A stretch of DNA of 64,000 nucleotides from contig OY986439.1 in the NCBI GenBank assembly GCA_963920525.1, forward strand, positions 27,600,819 through 27,664,818, given 5' to 3'. The stretch is from Dichetophora obliterata (Eukaryota > Arthropoda > Insecta > Diptera > Sciomyzidae). A model generated the notes under the pieces. It was given only the letters and a program-made list of their open reading frames with translations, was not told where the DNA came from and did no database searches. Each line of letters opens with the position of its first letter. The stretch's first letter is position 1. Shown here piece after piece: positions 22,764 through 33,041 of this stretch. The translations under genes and the position numbers were made by a program.

Positions 22764-23150
22764 ACACGCGGGTGAGTTAAATCAGAAATTGTAAACATTA
22801 ACAATAAAAACCGCTGTTTAAATAAATTAACAACAATGTTTTCCTTGTTGTTAACAACAGTTAATGTTAAAACACCATAACCAACAACAACAGCGAGTGA
22901 GCGGGCGAGTAAAGCTGGTTGCCACAGAACACCCAAAAGAATATCACAGAGCACTCTGCGGCCACTACAGATGAGACACGAGGACAAAGATTATTGATCC
23001 CCGGGTCAAAAAACAGGCGGAAAATTGTGTTTACACAAATAAACGATTATTTTCATACGAGGTCATGAATGTAAGCGACACAAGTAGAGTTAGTGAAGTA
23101 AATGAGTGAGGTCGAAATGAGAAAGAGTGAGAGAGAAGGTGGGAGAAATA
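22764..23150. repeat. Dispersed repeat, copy A
   Basis: Aligns along its length with 36991-37350 (copy B). Shared landmarks in order: CACGCG, AACAGCTGTTT/ACCGCTGTTT, AACAACAATGTTTTCCTT, AACAGTTAATGTTAAAA, GAGTGAG, GCCACAGAAC/GGCACAGAAC, GAGACACG, GACAAAGA-TATTGATCC, TCATACGAGGTCATG/CCATGCGAGGCCATG, AGAGAAGTAAAT. Identity is roughly 65-70% by eye. It is not coding. A family of old transposon ends, solo LTRs or a duplicated promoter region are all possible. Confidence 0.65.
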
Positions 23151-23417
23151 GAGAAAAGCAAAATTTATGTTTACATTATAAATATTGTTTGATTTATCGC
23201 AGTTCAGTGAATTTACAATTTGACTTTTGATGATGGGTTAATTAATTTAATAATTTAAAGGTTACTTACTCACTTTTTAATATTCTCAAATTCGTTAAAA
23301 TTTTAAATTACTATTTTTTTTCAAAAACCATAACTTTACGTAATCTATAAATTTTTACAAAACAACTATCAAAATTATGTACTGAAACATAAAATAAAGG
23401 TTTAGAGAATAGAATCA

Positions 23418-23557
23418 ATCAGCCTAACCAAAAAACATTTTAACGTCGACTCTAAATTTAGTGTAAGTTTCTTGATTACAAATTCTATAGAAATAATGCC
23501 AGAAAAGCTCACACTAAATTTAGAGTCGACATTAAAATTTTTTTTGGCTAGGCTGAT
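23418..23557. mobile_element. 140-bp hairpin MITE
   Basis: ATCAGCCTAACCAAAAAACA (23418) and TGTCGACTCTAAATTTAGTG-type arm sequence are mirrored by CACTAAATTTAGAGTCGAC and GGCTAGGCTGAT ending at 23557. The arms are about 48 bp with a 44-bp loop. Target duplication not resolved. Confidence 0.7.
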
Positions 23558-23784
23558 AAATTCAGCCAGTAGTTGTATACTTTTAAATGACTTGCCCGAT
23601 AGGAAATGTGCTTAAGTATAGTGTTTAAAAATTATCAGCAAATCTTTATTCTAGTAAGGAAACAGTTACAGAACGGGTATCACTTTTTGATATATATCCT
23701 GATCAGATCGCTTGATCATGGTAAAAACCGGATCAGCAGTTGATTAGCTTTTTAGTAGGGTTTCGTAGGAAAAACTGATATTTT

Positions 23785-24227
23785 ACACGGTTAAAAATTA
23801 TGAACTACTTTTTAATCCAAACTTTGATGTAAAGGAATGTTAAATTAAAAAAGTACCATTTTTTAATTCCTATTTTAGTTTAATTTAGCTGGGTCTCAAA
23901 CCCATGTTTCTGAAATGAATCTACTTGCATTCGTAAGGATGTAAAATAAGCGAACCCTTGTTAAGAACTGAGTTGGACTAGTGGATAAGATGTTGAACCA
24001 GCACATCAGAGGACGTGTGTTCAAATCATGAAATGGTCCGAATAATTTTTTATTTTAAGTTGATATTTATATTGTTTTTTTTTTAACTCTTTGCGAATAA
24101 AAAACTACTTTATTTTTGGATTGGAAAATGTTAAACTTTTTCTTGAATTAAAAAGTAATATTTTTTGGTGTTGTCCTATATATAATCCAAAAAAGTTTAA
24201 AATTTAGTTCAAGCTTTTTAACCATGT
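23785..24227. mobile_element. 443-bp TIR element carrying a tRNA-like segment, copy 1
   Basis: The left end ACACGGTTAAAAATTATGAA (23785) and the right end, read inversely from 24227, ACATGGTTAAAAAGCTTGAA, match at most positions. Inside on the plus strand are an A-box-like TGGACTAGTGG (23974-23984) and a B-box-like GTGTTCAAATC (24017-24027), 33 bp apart, as in tRNA-type RNA polymerase III promoters. The same arrangement occurs at 62595-63056. No protein is encoded. Whether it is transcribed is unknown. Confidence 0.6.
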
Positions 24228-25708
24228 ATTGAATAGATATTGGTAGAGCTACCTTTAAAATGCTATCCATATCCTATTCGAATCATATATGGACTAAGCT
24301 AAGATTTTGCTTAGCTGATTTCAATTAGCAAATTTCTTACGTAGAAGAATTATTACATAGAATCAAGAGTAAAATATCCGAAATTATGACTTTCGTAAGC
24401 AAAGTGCCGTTAGTTTTTTCAAACTAGAAGTCTTGTCAAAACAGTTCAGAAGATGTAATTTTAATCAGAAATTGATATGGTATGGAAACGTTGATATGGT
24501 ATGAAAAAATATTTTGTTCCAACACGAAGATTATTTTTCTCATTTTTAAAACATATTTTTTACATTTACATATTCCTATGTTTTTACCTTATAAATTGTA
24601 ATAAAAAAATTTTTCCTTAATTTTAAAGGCAATTAAAAGTAAGTGTATTTCAGGTAAAAGGTTTTTTAACTCTTTGAGGTACGGAAATTTCATTATAAAA
24701 AATACCCTTGAGGTACAAAATAAAAATCAAAAATATTTTTTTTTTTTTATTATTATTTTTATTATATTCATCACATTTATTTTTATTAAATTTTTTTATA
24801 AACATCAAATCTGGGTGTGTTGAATTAAGTCCCAAAATACCTCAAAAGTTTATTTTTTCGTGGTTCAAATTTTGTCCCATAATACTTCAAGGAGTTAAAT
24901 CAATAAGATTTTCTTATAAAGATGATAACTTTGAAAATTTATAAGGAAATCACATACGTATTTTTATTAAGACTTTTTTATAGTTTTAAAAAGTTTTCTT
25001 ATAGAAAAGAAAATAATAAATAATATAATAGAAAATGACAGAGTATTAAGAAGATTTTAGTTTTTGTCTATGATTTTAATAAGACCGTCTTTTTTGATGA
25101 AAACCATAAAGAAATCTAATTGATTTTGTTAAATTTTTAGATCGTTTTGGCTCTGTGCTGGAACATTTTTAAAAGCTAGCGTTGTCCCCTAAATCTAAAT
25201 TTTTTTTTGGAGCATTTTGGTTTAAAAAATTCACTGTATGCATCGTGCAAGGCCTTTAATCTTGTTTTCATAATGCAATAAGCTTTTTGTATTGATATCT
25301 AGTCTAGTTTTCGACTTTTTTACGACTACACATTTTGATCTCGAGTTCATTGAGCTCTACTCTGCTCTATCTCTTAAAGCTTAAGAGACATAAGCATTTA
25401 CATAAGTTTTATTAATTTTTTTTCGACTTAAATTCCAAACCATACGTTGTACAAGGATCATTTGTACACCAAAATGATTGTAGTTACTCTAGATGCAAAA
25501 CGATGATTCCATATCAATTCGATAAATTTTGAGCAAAATTTGACTTTTGTGTTTCCGATTTTTTTGAATTTTTGTAGGTTAGTAGTATCTGTAAAAATAA
25601 CTTCAACTGAGTCTTTTTGTGAAAAATTTATTTTTTAAAAGTAATTCACTGTTATGAATATTAAAAAAAACATAAACTAGTAAGGAATTATCTTCGACTG
25701 GGCCGAAG
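24228..25708. other. AT-rich sequence, no gene seen
   Basis: Contains poly(T)/poly(A) tracts around 24720-24760 and the palindrome CTCTTAAAGCTTAAGAG near 25372. No coding or RNA features could be supported. Confidence 0.45.
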
Positions 25709-26412
25709 TTAAAATACCCCACGGCCGAATTATAGTATATATAAAGTCTTAAGCAAACCGTTAAATATATTTAAAGAGATTTTCCCGTTTTGGTAAAGTC
25801 ACTTTGTATGTGAGGTAGGCGTGGTTTTCATCCGATTTTTTCAAATTTAATACTCAAAATAAATATTCAATATTTAAGACACTGTGCGAAATTTAAAGTC
25901 ATTAAATTGATTTTTGTGGAATTTAAAGAGATTTTCCCGTTTTGGTTAAGTCACTTTGTATGGGAGGTAGTAGGTGTGGTTTTCATCTGATTTTTGCAAA
26001 TTTAATACTCAAAATAAATATTAAATATTTAAGACACTGTGCGAAATTTGAAGTCATTAAATTGATTTTTGTGGAATTGAAAGAGATCTTACCGTTTTGG
26101 TTAAGACACTTTGTATGGGAGGTAGGCGTGGTTTTCATCCGATTTTGTTCAGATTCGAACTTGACCTCCATTTTTGTATAAAAAGCTTATATTTTGAATT
26201 TTGTTATGATAGCTCAAAAATTACGGTTGCTGACGTGGACACAGACGGACAGACGGACAGACGGACATGGCTAAATCGACTCAGGAGATGATGCTGATCA
26301 GGAATATATACTTTTCTATACCGGCCACGCCTCCTTATCGGCGTTACAAACGGAGTGACGGAGTGAAAATTAATATATCCCCATTACGTTTTTTAAACGT
26401 GGGGGTATTAAA
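25709..26412. mobile_element. Repetitive element with triplicated ~153-bp core
   Basis: It begins TTAAAATACCCC (25709) and ends GGGGGTATTAA, an inverted terminal motif of about 11 bp. The core repeats AAAGAGATTTTCCCGTTTTGG...GGTAGGCGTGG...ACTGTGCGAAATTT at 25773, 25925 and 26080 (units of 152 and 155 bp, third partial). The 3' part has (GGACAGAC)n and CATGGCTAAATCGACTCAGG, sequences that recur in many fly transposons. Noncoding; superfamily not assigned. Confidence 0.6.
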
Positions 26413-26999
26413 ATACATCTTGTGCATGTATTCAAATAGCTGTATCTTTGACACCATAAGTCGTACGGAAAAAAATTAAAATATTTTTGGTTTATTATAT
26501 TCCATGTCAAAGCGCCCAAGTTTCTGACATCAATATTATTGAAATTTTTTAAACTCACTAGGTGGATAGTTCTCCTGAAAAATATCATATCTGCGTACTT
26601 TTTTTTAGATTTAACATTTTTTAAGATATACACTGTGATATATATAAAAACAATCTTAAAAACTACAATTAGTGCAATAATTCAAATAGCTGTAAAATAA
26701 AAAGCGTAAGTTTAACAGAGCTGTAAAAGAATGCATTCAATTTGATTTAAATCACAAAAAAAAATGAAACAATGAATAACGAAAAAAGAATGCATTCAAT
26801 GAATGCAAAATTGATTTATAAATAAAATTTTTAATTCGCACTCAATTTAAAAAAAATGATTAATTATTCATTTCAATTATTCATTTTAGTTATTCAGAAT
26901 AATGAATCAAATTTTTTATTCATTTGAATGCTATTCACAAAGAATGGTTTTCATAAAGAATTACAGAATTTTCAATTATTCTATTTTTAATCAATATTA

Positions 27000-27410
27000 A
27001 TTTTTTATTCGTTATTCATTTTTTATTCTTTATTCATTTGTTATTCATTATTCATTTTTTATTCATTATTCATTTTTTATTCATTATTAATTTGTTATTC
27101 ATTATTCATTTTTTATTCATTATTAATTTTTTATTCATTATTCATTTTTTGTTCATTATTCTTTTTTTATTCATTATTAATTTTTTATTCATTACTAATT
27201 TTTTATTCATTATTCTTTTTTTATTCATTATTAAATTTGTATTCATTATTCATTTGTTATTCATTATCCATTTGTTATTCATTATTCATTTTTTATTCAT
27301 TATTCATTTCTTATTCATTTGTTATTCATTATTCATTTCTTATTCACTATTCTTTTGTTATTCATTATTAATTTTTTATTCTTTATTCATTTGTTATTAA
27401 TTTTTTTGTC
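27000..27410 (+). repeat. ATTCATTATTCATTTTTT (18-bp) array, left arm
   Basis: Imperfect tandem units of about 18 bp built from ATTCATT and T-runs. The 120-codon frame (FLFIIH repeats) is a by-product because the unit length is divisible by three. Confidence 0.85.
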
Positions 27411-27699
27411 ATTGCTTATCAATTTGACGATATTGATAAGAACAGAAAAAAAAATTTAAAAAGTTAATATACATATATACAGAGTTTTTGTTGCCTTCTT
27501 CAAACTTATTTGATCTTAATAGCTCACAACTAAAGTATTTTCATTTAAAAATTGTTTTAAGAAATCCAACATAAAACTTGATATAAAACGAGTCGTTCTC
27601 TAACTTCAGGAACAGAAAGATATCTGTTAATAAAAGTATGTACAACTTAAGTTGCCAAAAACTGGTGAGAACTTCAAAATAATTTTTTGTACTTTTATA

Positions 27700-27840
27700 T
27701 CGATGGCTGAATATAGAAAATGCGTAACTCGTTCTTGTTTTTGCGAAAGCTACGATTGTTAATTTGTTGCCTATTTTATATTAAAACAGCATTTAAAAAT
27801 TTTTCTATAGAAAAACGCCTTTTCTATATTCAGCCATCGA
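27700..27840. mobile_element. 141-bp Tc1/mariner-type MITE (TA duplication)
   Basis: TCGATGGCTGAATATAGAAAA (21 bases, 27700-27720) is exactly mirrored at 27820-27840. TA flanks both sides (27698-27699 and 27841-27842). It lies in the spacer of the giant inverted repeat. Confidence 0.8.
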
Positions 27841-28292
27841 TATGTAAAAAATTGAGTTTCTCATCTGAATGAAACATAAAATAAACATTTTGAAAAAAGG
27901 AATCCAAGTAATCGAACTACCCCCTTAAATATGAAATAACTTCATGTACTTAGAATCGTACGCTTGCAAACACCAACTAGGTTAACACTAAACTGACCGC
28001 AATCGGTAAATCTGACCTGCTATTAATAATTTTAGAATCTATACATGGTTTTTCATTCTATACCATTATAAATACATTAAATATATTTAGTAATAAATAA
28101 ACCGTTATCTGCGGTTTAATAATAAAAATGATGGATATGTTAATTACCAGTAATTTGATGATGAGGTTCAGGAAAAGGTATAGAAGAAATATCGGTAGGT
28201 TGAGTGTTAATAAAATTCTGAGTCAGCTAAGCACGCAGTCATGACTATTTCCAGCGAATTAATGCCGAGCTTGCTATTCGTCCCAGTGATAA

Positions 28293-28517
28293 ATGGATAA
28301 CCGAAGTAACCAACTACATACTCTTAAATTTGATGTCATAACCGATAAACTTATTCTAGCGGGGTGTGAGGAATTGGTTCTTCATAAGTTAAGACAGCAG
28401 AGATCAAGCGTACGTTTAGAAACTAGTAAGGCCCAAATGAAACATGCTTTTAATGCCACCGAATTCTCTCTCCAATTTCCTAAAATTTTTTTGTTGCGTT
28501 TTTTTAACAGATTGTAG
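28293..28517 (+). CDS. Hypothetical frame, 74 aa
   Basis: The frame starts ATGGATAACCGAAG-like at 28293 and includes ITDKLILAGCEELVLHKL, a more protein-like composition than its neighbours. It ends at TAG 28515-28517, and is followed at once by sequence resembling a splice acceptor (TTTTTTAACAG, ending about 28510). It sits in the spacer of a foldback element and may be a remnant of the element's protein. Not recognised. Confidence 0.2.
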   Translation: MDNRSNQLHTLKFDVITDKLILAGCEELVLHKLRQQRSSVRLETSKAQMKHAFNATEFSLQFPKIFLLRFFNRL

Positions 28518-28669
28518 ACGCGACGATTTAGGTTTGTCTGTTATGTTTTTTTTTGATTTCTTAAGATATTTATAAAAAGTTTTTTGCTGATGTTATCTAT
28601 ATCGTCAAATTAATAAAAGAAAAACACAGCCCGAGTCCTAAGCAATGACAAACAAATGAATAACAACTG

Positions 28670-29130
28670 AATAAAGAATAAAAAATGAATAATGAATAAA
28701 AAAAGAATAATGAATAAAAAATGAATATTGAATAAAAAAAGAATAATGAATAAAAAATTAATAATGAATAAAAAATGAATAATGAATAACAAATGAATAA
28801 TGAATAAAAAATGAATAATGAATTAAAAATTAATAATGAATAACAAATGAATAATGAATAACAAATGAATAATGAATAAAAAATGAATAATGAATAAAAA
28901 ATTAGTAATGAATAAAAAATTAATAATGAATAAAAAAAGAATAATGAATAAAAAATGAATAATGAATAAAAAAAGAATAATGAATAAAAAATTAATAATG
29001 AATAAAAAATGAATAATGAACAACAAATGAATAATGAATAAAAAATGAATAATGAATAAAAAATGAATAATGAACAACAAATGAATAAGGAATAAAAAAT
29101 GAATAACGAATAAAAAATGAATAATGAATA
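28670..29130 (-). repeat. ATTCATTATTCATTTTTT array, right arm (inverse of left)
   Basis: Reverse-complement counterpart of 27000-27410, reading AATGAATAATGAATAAAAA on the plus strand. Several overlapping minus-strand frames here are repeat artefacts. Confidence 0.85.
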
Positions 29131-29390
29131 AAAATAGAATAATTGAAAATTTTGTAATTCTTTGTGAATGCCATTCTTTGTGAATAGCATTCAAATGAAT
29201 TAAAAAATTGATTCATTATTCTGAATAACGAAAATGAATAATTGAAATGATTAACTAATCATTTTTTTAAAATTGAATGTGAATTAAAAATTTTATGTAT
29301 AAATCAATTTTGCATTCATTGAATGCATTCTTATGTCGTTATTCAGTTTTACTTAAAATTCTGAATATGAATGCAGACTTTACAGCTCTG

Positions 29391-29912
29391 AAGTTTAAGA
29401 AAAAAGAAATTTGGGTATATTTTAAAGACCATGAAGAGGCCTTTTTGGTGGTGTATTTTTTTTAGCACTTTTATGAATTTTCTTTTATCTGAAATTTTCA
29501 GTCATATTTTTCATAGTTTTCGCAACAAATTTTTTATGTTCTTAATCAAGTGTCGTGTTAATGCATCAATTTTAAAGGATTACACAAACCCTTGCGATCC
29601 TAACGATTGCTATTTTTAACGAATTTTGTAAGAAATGCCTACAAAAATGGATTGGTATTTAAAAGTTCGTTAAAAATAGCAATCGTTTGAATCCCAACCT
29701 GAAATTTTGTGTTAGCCTATAAAATTGATTACTTAACACGACACTATATTAAAAAGGTTAAAAATTTGTTGCGAACGCTATAAAAAATGTTACTGAAAAT
29801 TTCAGGTTAAAAAAAAAGGATTATTCATAAAAATGCTACAAAAAAAAAATAAACCACCAAAAAGACCTATTCAAGTCTTTAAAATATACCAAAATTTCTT
29901 TTTTCTTAAACT
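29391..29912. mobile_element. 522-bp palindromic element nested in the right arm
   Basis: AAGTTTAAGAAAAAAGAAAT (29391) mirrors ATTTCTTTTTTCTTAAACTT (ending 29912); the centre is near 29650 (AAAAATAGCAATCGTT with AACGATTGCTATTTTT). The left arm of the enclosing inverted repeat has an uninterrupted TAAGTTTAACAGAGCTG at the matching place, which shows that this palindrome was inserted later. Confidence 0.75.
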
Positions 29913-30123
29913 TAAGGTTTTGATGTTACAGCTATTTGAATAAATGCACTAATTGTAGTTTTTTAGATTTTTTGATATGTATCACAGTGTATATTTAAAA
30001 AAAAAAATGTCAAATCTAAAAAAGTACGCATATATAATACTTTTTAGGAGAACTTTTCACCTAGAGAGTTTCAAAATTTTCAATAATAATGATGTTAGAA
30101 ACGTGGGCGCTTTGACATGGAAT

Positions 30124-30731
30124 CACCGAAAACTGAAGTCCTGAAAAAATTTAAAAAATTTAGCTTTACCACCTAAATCGAGATTTTTAGCAAGAAACTT
30201 CTTTCATTTACCGATTCTCATGACCATAAAAGTGCAAACACCTAACCAAAGTAACGGTCGCTACGCTTACTTCTTCATGTATTACCATCTTTATAATTTC
30301 TTATCCTCCGACTTCAGCAAATTCATATGAAAACAATAAATAAGGCGAGTTCAATGTTAATCTGTATGGATCGTATTCTTATCAAATTCGCTTTGTAACA
30401 ACTGCGGTGAAAAGAATTCATTGAAAAATAATCTATATAATCTGAACCCTAGATACTAGATATTGAAGTGAAAAAAATTAAAAGACCGAACTCTCTTGAA
30501 TTGGAACTTGAACTTTGCTAATCGCAGGGTTCCTTACAAAACCAACAAAATAATAGCATTACAGGTAGATGACTTCACTGAAGGGCATAAAACCAACCAA
30601 TGATAAGGATAAAAATAAACAACAAAACAGCAGTCAGAATGAGTATAGCATTACCGCTTAATTGGACAGTAGCGGAAATAATTATAGCAAGTCCAACAAA
30701 AAAAAAAGCAAAATTTTTCGCGTGTGACAAG
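30124..30731. other. Flank of the LTR element, no confirmed gene
   Basis: A minus-strand frame (30575-30735, continuing artificially into the LTR) predicts two hydrophobic stretches, including ILILTAVLLFIFILIIGW. It has no start of its own outside the LTR and no recognisable homology, so I do not call it. Otherwise AT-rich. Confidence 0.35.
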
Positions 30732-30735
30732 CACG

Positions 30736-31401
30736 AGTTATGTTCCTTGCTTAGAGCAGTTTGATTGAAACACACTTTTCTTTTCTGCTGTAAACTTAGA
30801 ACTGAACTTTATTACAACTCTTTCTTAAAATCTAACCAATTCGTTTTCGAAATGTAAATGTGTAAAAGTATGTAAAGATATAAATGGAAGAAATACAATT
30901 GTAAAATAGGAGAAATGTAATGTATGTAAAAGAAATACAATGTGGTTAATATGTAAAAGTTAATAGTCGCAAAGTGTTGCCTAATTTATAGTTGCAACAT
31001 AATATCAGAAATGCAAGAGTTTGATTTTAATGTTATACTTTAAAATTGAACCTATTTTAATAGTTGCGATTTATGAGGAAAAAAATAAAGAAAGAGTGTA
31101 AATAAAATTGGAACACTTAAAATATCTTATTGATTACGCTGCACTTTAAGTAGTGCAGTGGGGCTTATTATGTTGTTGTTTCTGGTGCTATTGTTGTGGG
31201 TGCCGAGATTTAATTGCCGTTTGTGCTGTTGTTGTAAATGTAGTAACGATGTCTTTGACTTGTTGGTTAATTTGGTATTGTTGTTGTGTTTGTTGTAATT
31301 GTTACTGTAAGTGTTGCAGCGGCGTATTGAGCCTCGATGGTTTGGGTGGTGGCTGAGAAGTATATGTATTTGTTGTTGTCGTTTGAGTGGGGGTCGTAAC
31401 T
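30736..31401 (-). repeat. 3' LTR (666 bp)
   Basis: Bounded by AGTTA...TAACT inverted ends. It includes the final ~100 bp of the env frame. The plus-strand frame rich in C and V inside it occurs identically in the other LTR and is not a gene. Confidence 0.95.
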
Positions 31402-32993
31402 CCTCCCCCCCCAGTATGAAGTGAGGGCCATAAAGATTGTGCAGTGGCCCTTACGAAATTGGTTTGCGGTGTATAAATTGATGCCATTATTTTCCTAGGG
31501 ACGTAAATGAAGATCAGGACAAGGATTACAATTAACGTATATTGCAGTGCGTCTTGGGCATATGTAATTGTGCTGAGGTGTTTAACTGATGCGTAGCTTT
31601 CGATTTGATGGTCGCGAAGTTTTTCCAAGTTTAGGGCTTCGGTTACTGACAGGGCTTGTATTCCTGAGTGTGTTATTGGCAGGATATGTATCTCGTCCCA
31701 GAAAATTCCAACATTGCTCTTGTAGATGATACCTCTTATAGCGATGTCGCAGTTCTGGAAATGAATAGCACCGGTACCTTCAACTGTGTATTGTCTTTGA
31801 CTGCAAGTAGAATTTATTAGTGTATAGGGTATATTAATATAGACGATAAAGTTGGCTTCTGGCTGGAAGATTGTTGTTATCTTTCCGAGGTCATACAGGT
31901 CGCAGTGTCCAGGTTGATTTTGCATGAGCTGCCCCAGGCATTTAGATTCTTGAGTGTTTTCTTTTTGGATTGGTTTTTGGCAAAAGTATATTTTAGATAT
32001 TCTTTGGCATGTTTTGTCGAAAAACTGAATTGTTTTGTTATTGTAAGTTATGTATGATTTTGTTATTATTTGCTTTGTTATGTTTATAGGGGTAGGTATA
32101 ATATGATATAGCTGATAATTTTCTGTATAAAGATTAGGTATTTGAACATTGAATATGACATTAGAATGATTATAATATGCTTGTAATTGTAATAGTTCGT
32201 ATATTTCTTCATCTGTTTCAATTTTAATGGATTGATTAATCATATAATTTCTAATTTCTTGTAACTCTTTTTGGTTTAATATAAGCTTGGATATAATGTT
32301 TAGTTTGGCTAATAGTATGGCTTCTGCTATGTCTGTGATATGATTGAATAAAATATCTATATTGTAGTTAAGTTGGTTAAGATATTGCATTTCTTCTAGA
32401 ATATTTTCATTTCTTTTAATTTTATTGGCTGTTTCTTTTGAATATTTGTTTACAAATTTTTCAATTGTGCTATGTTCATTATTCATGTGTTCAGTAATAT
32501 TTTTAAATCTTGCGATCATTTGCATATTCAATTTGTTTTGATTGACCGATTCTTTTTGTAAGTTTTCTTCATTTTCTTTTAATTTTGTTATTTCATTATT
32601 TAAATTTTGTGCATCAACCGCATCCATGTTTCCTGTAATAAACTTTACTACTGATCCTAGTCCATTCAAGATACCCCTTTTTTGTCTAGCAACAGGTGAT
32701 AGTGTTTGAATTTTATTCTTTAGTTCGAAAAGTTTCATTTCAGTTACTTTTATAAGATTTGGTTGTATACCTTGTGCTTTAATTTCAGTAAAGGTAGTGG
32801 ATAATTTGTTAATGTTTTCATGGTATTTGTCTAGGTCGATTATATGGATTAAATTGTTATACCCTTTTACTACTCGTGCCGGTCCGAGTCTGAGTGGAAT
32901 TATACCTTGGTTATCTTTGACGTTATGAATCTCTATTAACTGTCCAATGACCAGTTGTACCCTAAAAAGTGAAAATATACAAATATAATGCAA
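31302..32993 (-). CDS. env: Errantivirus Env-like glycoprotein (563 aa)
   Basis: A membrane glycoprotein related to the fusion proteins of insect errantiviruses and baculoviruses. Visible parts: hydrophobic N-terminus; a furin-type site RQKR at residues 103-106 directly followed by a glycine-rich apolar fusion-peptide-like segment; coiled-coil-prone K/E/N-rich stretches around 130-190; paired cysteines in the distal half; a transmembrane segment from about residue 484; and a T/P-rich cytoplasmic tail of about 60 residues whose end lies within the 3' LTR. A splice acceptor (CACTTTTTAG) lies just after the ATG, with the exon starting at about 32961. Errantiviral env is normally made from a spliced RNA, so the ATG at 32993 may not be the true start. 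The frame is open throughout. Infectivity cannot be inferred from this; the copy lacks reverse transcriptase. Confidence 0.85.
   Translation of the reverse strand: MHYICIFSLFRVQLVIGQLIEIHNVKDNQGIIPLRLGPARVVKGYNNLIHIIDLDKYHENINKLSTTFTEIKAQGIQPNLIKVTEMKLFELKNKIQTLSPVARQKRGILNGLGSVVKFITGNMDAVDAQNLNNEITKLKENEENLQKESVNQNKLNMQMIARFKNITEHMNNEHSTIEKFVNKYSKETANKIKRNENILEEMQYLNQLNYNIDILFNHITDIAEAILLAKLNIISKLILNQKELQEIRNYMINQSIKIETDEEIYELLQLQAYYNHSNVIFNVQIPNLYTENYQLYHIIPTPINITKQIITKSYITYNNKTIQFFDKTCQRISKIYFCQKPIQKENTQESKCLGQLMQNQPGHCDLYDLGKITTIFQPEANFIVYINIPYTLINSTCSQRQYTVEGTGAIHFQNCDIAIRGIIYKSNVGIFWDEIHILPITHSGIQALSVTEALNLEKLRDHQIESYASVKHLSTITYAQDALQYTLIVILVLIFIYVPRKIMASIYTPQTNFVRATAQSLWPSLHTGGGGVTTPTQTTTTNTYTSQPPPKPSRLNTPLQHLQ
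31402..31412 (-). promoter_or_regulatory. Polypurine tract
   Basis: On the minus strand GGGGGGGGAGG abuts the 3' LTR, the expected place for plus-strand priming. Confidence 0.85.
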
Positions 32994-33041
32994 GCTAAAA
33001 GTGCCTATTGGAAAAAAAAATTCGAGGTATAATGTTAAAAT

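Larger units (their letters stand above)
26499..30123. repeat. Compound giant inverted repeat, 3.6 kb
   Basis: Outer ends ATTCCATGTCAAAGCGCCCA (26499) and TGGGCGCTTTGACATGGAAT (ending 30123) are inverses. The left arm runs 26499 to about 27420, the right arm about 28600 to 30123; the latter contains an extra 522-bp palindrome (29391-29912) absent from the left. Both arms carry the TTATTCATTATTCATTTTT array. The spacer of about 1.2 kb holds a MITE at 27700-27840. This has the architecture of a foldback transposon; no target duplication was resolved. Confidence 0.7.

Noticed and set aside
27038..27400. Hydrophobic 120-codon frame (FLFIIH repeats) resembling a membrane protein
   Set aside because: Translation of an 18-bp simple repeat; the same applies to the minus-strand frames at 28597-29216.
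31153..31356. 67-codon Cys-rich frame, also at 36742-36945
   Set aside because: Identical because it lies in both LTRs, opposite to the sense strand; overlaps env.
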